Source: Thiotrichaceae bacterium UBA7357 (GTDB taxonomy: Bacteria > Pseudomonadota > Gammaproteobacteria > Eutrophobiales > Eutrophobiaceae). From it: a stretch of DNA of 64,000 bases. Shown piece by piece: positions 1-9,270 of this stretch. Made by a program: the position numbers and the translations under genes. Position 1 is the first letter of the stretch, and every line of letters begins with the position of its first letter. The notes beneath the pieces were generated by a model. The model saw only the letters and a list, made by a program, of their open reading frames with translations. It was not told the DNA's origin and searched no databases. The stretch covers positions 37,207 to 101,206 of the forward strand of contig DKOR01000020.1 in the NCBI GenBank assembly GCA_002470825.1, read 5' to 3'.

Positions 1-387
1 ACCTTCTGTTGATGCCATGATGGCAACACGTCGACTTGCGCGGTCTAAAACTAAGCCGAGATATAATTCAGAAGTGATATCTGAAAGTTGTGCGATGAGA
101 ACTCTATTAACGGGCTGTCCATGCGGGGTTGATTGCTTCGTTATTAGTTGTGACCCTAGTAATGAGCCAACAACGGTCTCTAATTCCTCTTGTCCCTTTG
201 CGATTTTTACTCCCCCGGCCTTGCCTCGGCCGCCGGCATGAACCTGAGCCTTGACTATCCATGCATCACCACCAATATCCAAAGCGCATTGCTTTGCTTC
301 AGCGATAGATGCTGCTGATTTGCCTGATGGAGTAGGTATGTCATAGTCCTCGAATAGTGTTTTAGCCTGATACTCGTGTAGATTCAT
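1..387 (-). CDS. sucC: Succinyl-CoA ligase (ADP-forming) beta subunit, N-terminal part
   Basis: Read on the minus strand from ATG at 387, this gives 129 codons that stay open to the window edge. The protein begins MNLHEYQAKTLFEDYDIPTP, and the ATP-grasp glycine-rich segment HAGGRGKAGGVK follows at about residues 45-56. Both are hallmarks of SucC, which makes succinyl-CoA/succinate with SucD in the TCA cycle. An AAGGA ribosome site lies six bases before the ATG (plus-strand 394-398). The gene is cut by the window edge, so about two thirds of the protein, and sucD, lie outside. It is divergent from pilA, and the two share a 188-base AT-rich intergenic region. Confidence 0.96.
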   Translation of the reverse strand, partial: MNLHEYQAKTLFEDYDIPTPSGKSAASIAEAKQCALDIGGDAWIVKAQVHAGGRGKAGGVKIAKGQEELETVVGSLLGSQLITKQSTPHGQPVNRVLIAQLSDITSELYLGLVLDRASRRVAIMASTEG

Positions 388-528
388 GTTGTGTCCTTAA
401 CGATGATAGATTCAAATTTGGATAATGAATTTTTACTTTTCATTGGAAATTAGAGATTATTTGATTATTTTTTTAATTTATCATTATATATTAACCATCT
501 ATGCTAACATTTACTATAATTGTTGTTG

Positions 529-534
529 TATAAT
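529..534 (+). promoter_or_regulatory. Possible -10 element of the pilA promoter
   Basis: A perfect TATAAT lies 41 bases before the pilA ATG in very AT-rich DNA. No good -35 is seen: CTAACA at 504-509 is the nearest, with a 19-base gap. No GG-N10-GC element typical of sigma-54 pilin promoters was recognised in 388-575. This is a suggestion from base pattern only. Confidence 0.35.
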
Positions 535-575
535 GTAACCCAGTATCTAATTATCATTTGCAAGAGGAATTAAAA

Positions 576-1016
576 ATGAAGAAGCAAGTACAGCAGGGTT
601 TTACCCTCATAGAATTAATGATTGTTGTTGCTATTATCGGTATTCTTGCCGCAGTTGCGATACCTTCATATCAAGATTATACAAAACGTGCGCATGTATC
701 TGAAGGTATGGGCCTTGCTGGAGCTGCAAAATTAGCTGTAGCAGAACATTATTCATCTAACAACTCATTTCCTACAACTAATGCTAGCGCAGGGTTAAAA
801 GCTGCGGCGAGTATCACTGGCAACGCAGTGACGAGTGTCACAGTTGGGGCATCCGGTAAGATCACAATCCTATATGACACAAAAGTAGACTCTGCTGGAG
901 ATAAAGTTATCGTCCTTACACCGACCGATTCAGGTGGTTCTATAAAGTGGGCTTGCAACTCTGCTTCAGGAACATCTGTCTCTAGTCCTCTAAGACCTGC
1001 AAGCTGTAGAGACTAA
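576..1016 (+). CDS. pilA: Type IV major pilin (PilA)
   Basis: This is the structural subunit of type IVa pili. The 146-residue prepilin has an eight-residue leader, MKKQVQQG, then the prepilin peptidase site and hydrophobic helix FTLIELMIVVAIIGILAAVA, with the conserved Glu at mature position 5. Two C-terminal cysteines (about residues 127 and 144) would close the disulfide loop. The start is set at ATG 576 because AGAGGA at 563-568 is seven bases upstream and the leader then has normal length; an in-frame TTG at 558 only adds six residues. The alpha-beta loop region (NNSFPTTNASAG) is Ser/Thr-rich. A GT-C-type membrane protein follows directly, which may glycosylate the pilin (inference). Confidence 0.96.
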   Translation: MKKQVQQGFTLIELMIVVAIIGILAAVAIPSYQDYTKRAHVSEGMGLAGAAKLAVAEHYSSNNSFPTTNASAGLKAAASITGNAVTSVTVGASGKITILYDTKVDSAGDKVIVLTPTDSGGSIKWACNSASGTSVSSPLRPASCRD

Positions 1017-1043
1017 ATCTCAAGGTTTTAGAACAATATATAA

Positions 1044-1072
1044 CCGGTACTGCAGAATTTATGCAGTACCGG
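1044..1072 (+). terminator. Hairpin after pilA (terminator or attenuator)
   Basis: CCGGTACTGCA (1044-1054) pairs perfectly with TGCAGTACCGG (1062-1072) around a seven-base loop. The 11-bp stem lies 28 bases after the pilA stop and 36 bases before the next start. It lacks a clear T-run (GCTTGATG follows). It may therefore give only partial termination or protect the 3' end of abundant pilin mRNA while allowing some read-through. Confidence 0.55.
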
Positions 1073-1107
1073 GCTTGATGATCAAATAATCTTTAGGCCA
1101 AAATCGG

Positions 1108-3084
1108 ATGAAGATAGTCTGCAAGCTATATCCCTTTGTCATACCTTTTCTGTTGCCATTTGCGTACTTTATCTATTCTCCTGGTTTTAGTGCCGGATTT
1201 ATTTTTGATGATGAACCTAATTTAAGTAAATTTAATGAGATCCGTGTTGGGTTCGAAGGCTTCTGGCAGTTTCTTACACAGGTAGAGCGCCCCCTAGCAT
1301 TCCTTGCATTCATGCTTAATGATAATTTCTGGCCTTCATCGCCTGAGAGCTTCATTCAAACAAATATTTTGTTGCATTTGCTCTGTGCATGTCTATTGCT
1401 GGTTGTTTTTATTTTGATAGGTAAAAATTTAAATTGGAGTAAAAATAAACGTGAATTAATTGCGGTCTATGCTTCTTTTATATGGTTGATACACCCCTTA
1501 TTTGTCTCAACGACCCTTTATGTGGTGCAACGCATGACAATATTGTCTGCGATATTTGTGCTGCTGAGTTTAATTTCTTATCTGCATGGCAGGCTACAAC
1601 TTGCTACTGGAAGTAGCAAGGGCTGGTATTGGTTGATTTTTGCTACCCCAGTATTTGGTTTTGTGGGGCTCCTTAGTAAGGAAAATGCGGCGCTTATTCC
1701 CTTCTATTTGTTAGTATTTGAATTAACACTCTTTGCTAATGAAGAGTTGATTTCAAAGTATTATCTTCTTTGGAAAAAAAGTTTTATCTATTTTCCAATA
1801 CTAATTATGGCGATTTCGGTTTTTATATACTGGGATTCATTGAATATAGCTTATGAGATAAGAGATTTTAATTTGATTGAGCGATTACTCACACAAGCAA
1901 ATATCCTTATATATTATTTGTTCCTATTGTTGATACCAAAAATATCTACGTTTGGAATTCATTATGAGAATTATCCAATTACAACAAGTTTGATTGAGCC
2001 TTGGACAACGCTACCAGCTGTTGCCTGTATTGTAGGTATTATTTTATTTTCAATTTATTGTAGAAAAAAGTTCTCAGTAATTGCATTCGCAATACTTTTT
2101 TTCTTTGCGGGACATCTGATGGAATCTACTTTTATTGGTCTAGAACTTTATTTTGAACATCGAAATTACTTGCCGTCAATGATGTTTTTCTTTGCTTTGA
2201 CTTATGGTTTGTTCCAGTTTTATGAAAAGTATAGACGACCCGTTATCTTGGCTGCAACGTCTATAATTATACTCTTAAGTACTACAACTTATGCGCGGTC
2301 GGAATTATGGGGTAACACTCTATTACTTTTATCTGTGTGGACAAAAAATAATCCTGGTTCTGCTCGTAATTATGTAGAAGGTCATATACAAGCGCATAGG
2401 TCTTATCGACAAGATTTGGCGCAAGATTTTCTGGAGAGAGGTATAGATAATATTCCAAATAATCTCCAACTGCATATAGGCCGTATTTCTTATGGTTGTG
2501 CTCTAGGAGTAATAGAAAGAAGTGATATAGACAGAATAAAGGTTATGATGGCAACAACACATAGCCAAAGATATTTTTTTGATACCTTTTCTCGATTAAT
2601 AAAAATCTCATCATCGTCTCAATGCGAAGTTGTGACACATAAAGATGTAAGAGACTTGCTGAATGAAGGATTAAAAAATCCAAAATTGATGAACTATAAT
2701 GATAGTGACAAAATGAATCCTATTCAGATTCATGAGATCATGCATTTGATAGGTCTGCTTGAATTAGAATCAGGCAATTATATAAAAGCAAAAGATGCTT
2801 TTTTAGAATCATTCCTTTCGTATAATAGTCTGACGAGTGCTTTGCAGCAGGTTGCATTACTAGGCAGTCATGGCCGCTATAATCTAGCACATGAGTATTT
2901 GATGAAATTAGAAGAATTGATTTATGGTAAGGAGAATATTGAACAGCGTAATGACTCGAACATCACAGGGGGCCATTATAATAACAAAATGTTGGGTTGG
3001 AATGATTTCGCTTACATGAAATCAGTATTGCTAAAAAAATTAAATAGTAAACCTAGTGAAAGTGGAATCTCTAATCAGAATTAA
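1108..3084 (+). CDS. GT-C-type polytopic membrane protein with C-terminal helical (TPR-like) region; candidate pilin glycosyltransferase
   Basis: The 658-residue protein has roughly ten hydrophobic segments over residues 5-410, then a soluble, probably helical, C-terminal third. Three features match the GT-C/TMTC-like superfamily: an acidic FDDEPN motif in the first periplasmic loop (about residues 34-39), SKENAALIP near residue 190, and EHRNYLPS near residue 350. Such enzymes transfer sugar from a polyprenyl-phosphate donor to proteins or glycans at the outer face of the inner membrane. It follows pilA by 91 bases, resembling the arrangement in which a pilin is followed by its own glycosyltransferase (for example TfpW in some Pseudomonas). 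The substrate is inferred from position only. It could instead act on the surface glycan made by the next genes. Confidence 0.7.
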   Translation: MKIVCKLYPFVIPFLLPFAYFIYSPGFSAGFIFDDEPNLSKFNEIRVGFEGFWQFLTQVERPLAFLAFMLNDNFWPSSPESFIQTNILLHLLCACLLLVVFILIGKNLNWSKNKRELIAVYASFIWLIHPLFVSTTLYVVQRMTILSAIFVLLSLISYLHGRLQLATGSSKGWYWLIFATPVFGFVGLLSKENAALIPFYLLVFELTLFANEELISKYYLLWKKSFIYFPILIMAISVFIYWDSLNIAYEIRDFNLIERLLTQANILIYYLFLLLIPKISTFGIHYENYPITTSLIEPWTTLPAVACIVGIILFSIYCRKKFSVIAFAILFFFAGHLMESTFIGLELYFEHRNYLPSMMFFFALTYGLFQFYEKYRRPVILAATSIIILLSTTTYARSELWGNTLLLLSVWTKNNPGSARNYVEGHIQAHRSYRQDLAQDFLERGIDNIPNNLQLHIGRISYGCALGVIERSDIDRIKVMMATTHSQRYFFDTFSRLIKISSSSQCEVVTHKDVRDLLNEGLKNPKLMNYNDSDKMNPIQIHEIMHLIGLLELESGNYIKAKDAFLESFLSYNSLTSALQQVALLGSHGRYNLAHEYLMKLEELIYGKENIEQRNDSNITGGHYNNKMLGWNDFAYMKSVLLKKLNSKPSESGISNQN

Positions 3085-3342
3085 AGACTATTAAGTTATC
3101 TACTAATAAACATACGCTGATAAAATTGCAGTAAATTAAATATAGTAGCGAATATAATCTGGAGATAAATATTAGTAAAGCGTTGAACTTTAACTCTGGC
3201 TCGGCTCTTTGACATGTTAGTGTTAAATATGACCACCAAAGGAAAAGGCACTTGTTGTTATAAAAATCAGCTTGCCATAGGAAGGTCTATGTAATTACTA
3301 AAAATGTAATGAAGTTTTTCATTTATTGAAAGTGATAAAAAA

Positions 3343-4206
3343 ATGACTAAAAATATAAGTATTGTTATTCCAGCAAAAAATGAGTGTGCTGGATTGAAAA
3401 AAATTCTACCTGTGATTCAAAAATTGTATTCAGATTTGGAAGTCATTGTGGTTGATGATGGTTCAACTGATGCAACTTTGCAGGTATGCAAGGATTATAA
3501 TGTTAAAGTTATAAGTCATCCTTACTCTAAGGGAAATGGAGCCGCGATTAAAACTGGTGCTAGAATGTCTGAGGCTGAAATTATTGTTTTTATGGATGCC
3601 GATGGTCAACATGATCCTGAGCATATCTTGAAACTTTTAATTAAGATTGATGAAGGTTATGACATGGTTGTTGGTGCAAGATCCCCTTCTTCTCAAGCAA
3701 ACTTGGGTCGATGCATTGCTAATTTTATATACAACAAATTTTCTGGCTTTATGGTGAATCATAAAATTGATGATTTGACCTCAGGTTTCCGTGCAGTTAA
3801 AGCCACTAAATTTAAAGAATTTATGCATCTCTATCCTAATGGTTTTTCGTATCCATCTACATCTACAATGGCTTTTTTTCGATCAGGTTATTCTGTCTTA
3901 TATATTCCCATCGAAGCGAGTAAAAGAATTGGTAGCAGTCATATACGTCTAATAAAGGATGGCATAAGGTTCGTGTTAATTTTATTTAAAATAGGGACAT
4001 TATATTCACCGCTAAAGATATTTTTTCCTTTAAGCGTACTATGTTTTATCACAGGGCTTATGCATTATATATATACATATCTGAGTGCGGGACGATTTAC
4101 AAATATGAGTATGCTGTTGTTTTTGACAAGTTTGCTTATTTTTCTGATTGGTTTGGTGTCTGAGCAAATCACAATGCTCCTCTACCAAAAATTAAAGGAT
4201 AAGTGA
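3343..4206 (+). CDS. Family 2 glycosyltransferase (DPM/polyprenyl-phosphate sugar synthase type)
   Basis: The 287-residue protein has an N-terminal GT-A fold and two C-terminal transmembrane helices (about 223-245 and 252-272). The nucleotide-sugar motif VDDGSTD is at 37-43 and the metal-binding DADGQHDP at 85-92. Members with this build usually attach a sugar to a polyprenyl-phosphate carrier at the cytoplasmic face. That would provide a lipid-linked donor for a GT-C enzyme such as the protein encoded just upstream (inference). It is the first gene of the glycan cluster, after 258 bases in which no gene and no convincing promoter was seen. No strong ribosome site is visible. Confidence 0.85.
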   Translation: MTKNISIVIPAKNECAGLKKILPVIQKLYSDLEVIVVDDGSTDATLQVCKDYNVKVISHPYSKGNGAAIKTGARMSEAEIIVFMDADGQHDPEHILKLLIKIDEGYDMVVGARSPSSQANLGRCIANFIYNKFSGFMVNHKIDDLTSGFRAVKATKFKEFMHLYPNGFSYPSTSTMAFFRSGYSVLYIPIEASKRIGSSHIRLIKDGIRFVLILFKIGTLYSPLKIFFPLSVLCFITGLMHYIYTYLSAGRFTNMSMLLFLTSLLIFLIGLVSEQITMLLYQKLKDK

Positions 4207-4294
4207 GAGTGTTTAGCAATATAAGATCTCTATTTTAACTCATTTTTATGTTCTTACTCAATGATTCTTTGGATATATCAGAATAGAGCAATAA

Positions 4295-5362
4295 GTGAAA
4301 ATATTAATTGATATTGGACATCCGGCTCATGTGCATTTTTTTTATCATTCTATCCAATTACTTGTTGAGCAGGGTCATCAAGTACTAATCACAAGTCGCG
4401 ATAAAGATATCGCTATTAATTTGTTGGATAATTTAAATATTCGACATGAATCACTTTCTACTTTATCGAAAAAAGGTGGCACTCTATCGTTGTTGATTGA
4501 ATTGATTTATCGAGATATTAAATTATTTAATGTGGTTAGAAAATTCAAACCAGAAGTTATGGCGGGTATAGGTGGTATATTTATAGCTCACGTTGGAAAG
4601 TTAAAAAATATTCCCTCTCTCGTTTTTTATGATACAGAGAATGCAATACTCCAAAATGCCTTGACCTACCCATTGGCCTCTTGCGTTATTGTTCCTGATT
4701 GTTACAAAGCATGGCTTCCAAAAGTTAGGCATATTAAATATGCTGGTTATCATGAGTTGGCATACTTACGGAAAGATAGGTTTACTCCTGATTATGAAAT
4801 CGCTATAAAAAATGGCCTAGCTAAAAAAGGTGATACTTTTCTACTAAGATTGGTTTCTTGGCAAGCAAGTCATGATATTGGAAAAAATGGCTGGAATTTG
4901 AAATTATTGAAGCAAGTGATTGATACTCTTAGAGCAGAGGGTAAGGTTATTATTTCATCTGAATCAATATTACCTCCAGAATTACATGAACTTACATACA
5001 AAGGAGATATTGCTGAAATTCACCATCTAATGGCTTATTGTCGAGGATATATCGGGGAAAGTGCAACTATGGCATCAGAGTGTGCAGTGTTAGGTGTCCC
5101 AGCTATTTATGCAGCTGAATCTGGCCGTGGTTATACGGATGAACAAGAGTACAAATATGGTTTAGTGAAAAATGTCAAGGACCTTACATGGAATGATATT
5201 GAAGCAGCCCTTAGCTGGTTATTGTCGCTAGATAAAATAAAAATCAAGAAAGCGCAAAATGATTTACATAATAGCAGCATTGATGTGACTAAGTTTATCG
5301 TTGATTGTATCTTAAGATTTCCTTTGCCTTTGTCTGAATACCAGAAAAAGGGTCAAGTATAG
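4295..5362 (+). CDS. DUF354 family protein (GT-B-like)
   Basis: The 355-residue protein begins MKILIDIGHPAHVHFFYHSI, the typical opening of DUF354. This family resembles UDP-GlcNAc 2-epimerase and GT-B glycosyltransferases and is common in surface-polysaccharide loci. A second-domain loop GESATMASECAVLGVPAIY (about 249-267) looks like the nucleotide-sugar pocket of GT-B folds. Translation starts at GTG 4295. The stop is two bases from the next ATG, so the pair is probably co-translated. The substrate is unknown. Confidence 0.8.
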   Translation: MKILIDIGHPAHVHFFYHSIQLLVEQGHQVLITSRDKDIAINLLDNLNIRHESLSTLSKKGGTLSLLIELIYRDIKLFNVVRKFKPEVMAGIGGIFIAHVGKLKNIPSLVFYDTENAILQNALTYPLASCVIVPDCYKAWLPKVRHIKYAGYHELAYLRKDRFTPDYEIAIKNGLAKKGDTFLLRLVSWQASHDIGKNGWNLKLLKQVIDTLRAEGKVIISSESILPPELHELTYKGDIAEIHHLMAYCRGYIGESATMASECAVLGVPAIYAAESGRGYTDEQEYKYGLVKNVKDLTWNDIEAALSWLLSLDKIKIKKAQNDLHNSSIDVTKFIVDCILRFPLPLSEYQKKGQV

Positions 5363-5364
5363 TT

Positions 5365-7254
5365 ATGTGTGGTTTAGCAGGTTGGTTTTCAACTGAAAGA
5401 ACAGTAAAAGATAGAGATGCATTACGTATCGACAGGATGATAAAAGCAGTATTTCATCGAGGACCGGATGGTAATGGTGTTTTGCTTAGAGATAATGCTG
5501 TCTTAGGTCATGTTAGGTTGGCAATTATTGATCTTGAAACCGGTAAACAACCGATGTCATGTTCAGAATCAAAAGTGCATATTGTTTTTAATGGTGAAAT
5601 TTATAATTATAAAGAGCTAAAGAAAAATCTAAAAAAAGAAGGTCATGTTTTTCGAACAACTTCGGATACAGAGGTAATTCTCGCCATGTACATGAAATAT
5701 GGTATTGAGGCTTTTCAATATTTACGCGGTATGTTTGCTATAGGACTCTGGGATGAGAGAAAAAAACGCGGATTACTAGTTCGAGATGAATACGGAATTA
5801 AACCGCTCTTTTATCAAGTACTAGATTCGAAAGAAGTCGTATTTGCATCAGAAGCAAAAGGGATATTAGCTAGAGATAATACGGCAGGAAAATTAAATAT
5901 CGACTCATTGCACCTACTAATGAATTTTCGTTATTTACCTGGTGAGAAGACGATGTTTGAAAATATTGAACAAGTTGCACCGGGTGAAATAATTGAATGG
6001 TCACCACGGAAAGAATTGAAAAAGCATAATTTTAAATATCTAACAAAAAAATCTAAAGATAGTGTCCGCGACATATTAGAAGAATCAGTTAAACTTCATC
6101 TAATAGCTGATGTGGAAGTCGGTGCCTATTTATCTGGGGGTATTGATTCGGCCTGTATTACTGAGTTTGCTAATAAATATAGTGAACAAAAATTACGTAC
6201 ATTCACTTTAAATGTTGGTGATGACCCAAATGAAGTAGAAAATTCTAAAAGAACGGCTTCATTATTGGACGTGGAAAACATAACAGAAAATAATGAATGC
6301 GATATTAATAATATTCTACCCAAATTAATTTGGCACCTTGAGGTTCCTAAGGTGAATGCATTACAAACAAGTAAAGTTGCACAGTTAGCTTCGCATGATG
6401 TTAAAGTCGTTCTGTCTGGTCTTGGAGGCGACGAATTATTTCTTGGCTATAATGCGCATCGAATTATGCTTTTCGCGGAACGTGTTAATCGTGTTGTTCC
6501 AAAGAAATTATCAAAATTGTCATCCTCAGGAATCACATTATTATTGAATAGGCTCCCTTTACCTGTCTGGTCTGAACCAAAGCGTGCAATGCAAATGTTG
6601 GGTAGTTTTAATGATTGGTCAAAAGTATATGGAATCATGCGTAATGTTTGGGATGATCAGCATATGCGAAAAAAAATATATGGGCCAAGAATGTTGGATG
6701 AAAATTTGTCGGATGCGTTTACTTATCTTGAGTCAACATGGCCAAGTAATGAAGACCCTGTTGAAGCTATGGCGCAGTTTGAATGGCGACACAAAATGGT
6801 TAATGATTTACTGTGGCAAGAAGATCGCTGCAGTATGGCGATGGGATTAGAAGTAAGAGTTCCATTTTTAGATCCAGTTCTTGTTGAACAAGTAAGGTCA
6901 ATATCAAGAAGTAGACTTGTGCAAGGAAATAAGGCGAAAGCATATATGCGGGATATGTTGCAGCATGTATTGCCAAAAGAAATATTGTCGCGACCCAAAA
7001 GTGGTTTTCAAGTTGATGCAGCTAGCTTTTTTCAAGATAATTTACTTGAACTCTCCGAACAATATCTCACTAAAGAAAAAATTATTGAATACGGGTTGTT
7101 TAATCCTGACTTTGTTTCTGAAGTTCTAACTTATCGTATTAATAAAACAACACGTTGGCATTATTTTATGCTTTATATGATGATTATGTGTCATCTCTGG
7201 ATAGAAATATTTGAGAAACGTGATGCATCATTTCAGTTCGAAAGTATCGATTAG
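5365..7254 (+). CDS. asnB: Asparagine synthase (glutamine-hydrolysing) family amidotransferase
   Basis: The protein has 629 residues. The glutaminase domain begins with Cys2 (MCGLAGWF) as nucleophile. The synthetase domain carries the ATP pyrophosphatase loop SGGIDS at 257-262 and SGLGGDELFLGY near 352-363. Classical enzymes make asparagine from aspartate and glutamine. Homologues inside glycan clusters often amidate a sugar carboxylate or an amino-acid substituent instead. The neighbours here (glycosyltransferases, six-hairpin protein, two-domain oxidoreductase) favour that role, but the sequence does not decide. The start is two bases after the DUF354 stop. Confidence 0.88.
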   Translation: MCGLAGWFSTERTVKDRDALRIDRMIKAVFHRGPDGNGVLLRDNAVLGHVRLAIIDLETGKQPMSCSESKVHIVFNGEIYNYKELKKNLKKEGHVFRTTSDTEVILAMYMKYGIEAFQYLRGMFAIGLWDERKKRGLLVRDEYGIKPLFYQVLDSKEVVFASEAKGILARDNTAGKLNIDSLHLLMNFRYLPGEKTMFENIEQVAPGEIIEWSPRKELKKHNFKYLTKKSKDSVRDILEESVKLHLIADVEVGAYLSGGIDSACITEFANKYSEQKLRTFTLNVGDDPNEVENSKRTASLLDVENITENNECDINNILPKLIWHLEVPKVNALQTSKVAQLASHDVKVVLSGLGGDELFLGYNAHRIMLFAERVNRVVPKKLSKLSSSGITLLLNRLPLPVWSEPKRAMQMLGSFNDWSKVYGIMRNVWDDQHMRKKIYGPRMLDENLSDAFTYLESTWPSNEDPVEAMAQFEWRHKMVNDLLWQEDRCSMAMGLEVRVPFLDPVLVEQVRSISRSRLVQGNKAKAYMRDMLQHVLPKEILSRPKSGFQVDAASFFQDNLLELSEQYLTKEKIIEYGLFNPDFVSEVLTYRINKTTRWHYFMLYMMIMCHLWIEIFEKRDASFQFESID

Positions 7255-7274
7255 TCTATAGAGCCCTGTCCTAT

Positions 7275-8441
7275 ATGAATAATAGCAAAATAGAATCTAT
7301 TGTGGAGAGAGTGTCTGAATGGAGCAAAGAGCAATTATATTTGGGATATAATAAGCATGATGGATTAAATAGTCCTGTCTTAAATGTATTGTTGGGATGG
7401 AGTAAATGGTCTCGAATTATAGCTATTCAAATAATAATGCGTGCGCCAATTAATCTTCGACCTTTTTTTTTAATTAGAAAGACATATAATCCCAAAGGAT
7501 TAGCATTGTATGTTCAAGGATATCTAGACCGATATAAAGCAACTAATGACAATGCCTACCTCATTGAGGCACGATCTTTATTAGATAAGTTGGTTAAATA
7601 TAGGACGCAAGGTGTATGGAAAGGTAATGCATGGGGCTACCTTTACCCATGGCAAGATCCGGGTTTTTTTTCTCCATCAGGTATGCCTAATGCTGTAGTA
7701 ACCTCATTCGTATGTGAAGCTTTCCTTGATGCATATTTAATAACTAAAGATAAAGATTATTTGCAAGTAGTCGCCGGTGCCATACCCTTTTATCTAAAAG
7801 ATCTTCCGATATTAAAAGAATCGGAAGACGAAATGTGTTTAGGGTATATGCCAGTTAAAATGTCTATGCGAGTGATGGATGTGAGTATTTTAATTGGTGC
7901 TGTTATTTCACGTTATGCCACTATTGTAGACGACGAAAAGATTTTAATCATCGGTAAACGATTGGTCAGATATGTTATAAATCAACAAACAGATTATGGC
8001 GCATGGTACTACACCGATCCTCCTACAGATTCTCATATTACACATGATAATTATCATACTGGTTTTATTCTAGATGCTTTATGGCGCTACATGGATTGTA
8101 CAAATGACAGAGAATGGAATGAGAATTATCAGAAAGGGTTAGAGTTTTATGCATTAAATCATTTTACTGCTGAAGGAGCACCTAAGTGGATGCATGATAA
8201 GGTATACCCATATGATATACATGGTGCTGCACAAGGAATACTAACATTCTCCAGACATACGAATGAATATCCGAATTTTGCAACGAAGATTGCAAACTGG
8301 ACAATAAAAAATATGTATCATCCTGAAGGTCGTTTTTATTATCAAAAAACCAGGTGGTACAAAAAAAAGTTTACCTTATTAAGGTGGTGTAATGGCTGGA
8401 TGTTGAGAGCATTATCCAGTTATTTGCTGTATGAAGGTTAA
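7275..8441 (+). CDS. Six-hairpin (alpha/alpha) glycosidase/epimerase-like protein
   Basis: The 388-residue protein has repeated aromatic helical hairpins typical of (alpha/alpha)n toroids. Examples are WKGNAWGYLYPWQD (about 116-129), DYGAWYYTDPP, HDNYHTGFILDALWRY near 257-272, and an aromatic C-terminal helix pair. Related folds include GH88/GH105 hydrolases, polysaccharide lyases and glucuronyl C5-epimerases. No signal peptide is seen, so it probably acts in the cytoplasm on a precursor or is a non-catalytic partner. It sits between the AsnB-type amidotransferase and a run of methyltransferases, consistent with uronic-acid-type sugar handling (inference). I do not recognise an exact family with known function. 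Confidence 0.6.
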   Translation: MNNSKIESIVERVSEWSKEQLYLGYNKHDGLNSPVLNVLLGWSKWSRIIAIQIIMRAPINLRPFFLIRKTYNPKGLALYVQGYLDRYKATNDNAYLIEARSLLDKLVKYRTQGVWKGNAWGYLYPWQDPGFFSPSGMPNAVVTSFVCEAFLDAYLITKDKDYLQVVAGAIPFYLKDLPILKESEDEMCLGYMPVKMSMRVMDVSILIGAVISRYATIVDDEKILIIGKRLVRYVINQQTDYGAWYYTDPPTDSHITHDNYHTGFILDALWRYMDCTNDREWNENYQKGLEFYALNHFTAEGAPKWMHDKVYPYDIHGAAQGILTFSRHTNEYPNFATKIANWTIKNMYHPEGRFYYQKTRWYKKKFTLLRWCNGWMLRALSSYLLYEG

Positions 8442-8449
8442 TCTAAAAA

Positions 8450-9232
8450 ATGAAAAAAATTGAAGATTCCCAAAGACAGCCCGAAGTAGGTTTAACCGAT
8501 AGTATCCGTGGATTTTGGAGTAAGAATGTTAATGCTGAGCGGTTGATGGGCCGATCAGTCACATCCTCAGAACGGGTAGAAGGTACATATTTTATAGATC
8601 TTGCGGAGCAAAGATATCGATCTCACCGTCATTTGCTTCCATGGATAGGAGACATGATGGCAGGTAAGACAGTTTTAGAAATAGGTTGTGGTGTTGGTCT
8701 GGATTGTTTTGAAATGGCTGAGCGAGGAATGAAGGTAACAGCAATTGATCTGACAGAAATTGCAATTGAAACTGTTAAAAAACGATTCCAAGATAATGCT
8801 ATGAAGGGCGAATTTAAAATTGCAAACGCAGAAGAAATACCTTTCCCAGAGAACCATTTTGATTATGTCTATTCTTTTGGTGTACTACATCATGCTGCTG
8901 ACACAAGGTTATGTATAGACGAAGTTCTCAGGGTGGTTAAACCTGGTGGGACAATAAAGACCATGTTGTACCATAGGCATTCACTAAATGAATTTTTACA
9001 TCGAATACTCAGAGTCCCGTTCGAAGAAGAAGACGAGCTTTGTCCAGTTGTTAGGCGATATACAAAAGATGAGGCTAGAGATATGTTTTCGAAATTTTCG
9101 ACTACCAATATAAAAGTAGAATACTTATTTGGGGAAGGTTACGGTATTCTATTTAAATTAATGCCGAGATTTTTATATGATATTTTCTCTAAGCATATTG
9201 GTTGGCATTTAATGATTACTGCAACTAAATAA
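8450..9232 (+). CDS. Class I SAM-dependent methyltransferase
   Basis: The 260-residue protein has motif I VLEIGCGVGLDCFEMAERG (about 75-93), an acidic motif II (VTAIDLT), and the UbiE-like FDYVYSFGVLHHAADT and VLRVVKPGGTI segments. These place it in the Methyltransf_11 group. It starts eight bases after the six-hairpin gene. Its target is unknown; as one of three methyltransferases in the cluster, it likely modifies a sugar or a nucleotide-sugar intermediate. Confidence 0.82.
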   Translation: MKKIEDSQRQPEVGLTDSIRGFWSKNVNAERLMGRSVTSSERVEGTYFIDLAEQRYRSHRHLLPWIGDMMAGKTVLEIGCGVGLDCFEMAERGMKVTAIDLTEIAIETVKKRFQDNAMKGEFKIANAEEIPFPENHFDYVYSFGVLHHAADTRLCIDEVLRVVKPGGTIKTMLYHRHSLNEFLHRILRVPFEEEDELCPVVRRYTKDEARDMFSKFSTTNIKVEYLFGEGYGILFKLMPRFLYDIFSKHIGWHLMITATK

Positions 9233-9270
9233 TATGATTTTTAATACAAAAAAATTTTAGAAGAAAAATT

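Noticed and set aside
388..575. Sigma-54 promoter for pilA
   Set aside because: No GG-N10-GC pair at a fitting distance; only a sigma-70-like TATAAT was seen.
3085..3342. JUMPstart/ops element before the glycan cluster
   Set aside because: No GGCGGTAGCGT-like core is present in the interval.
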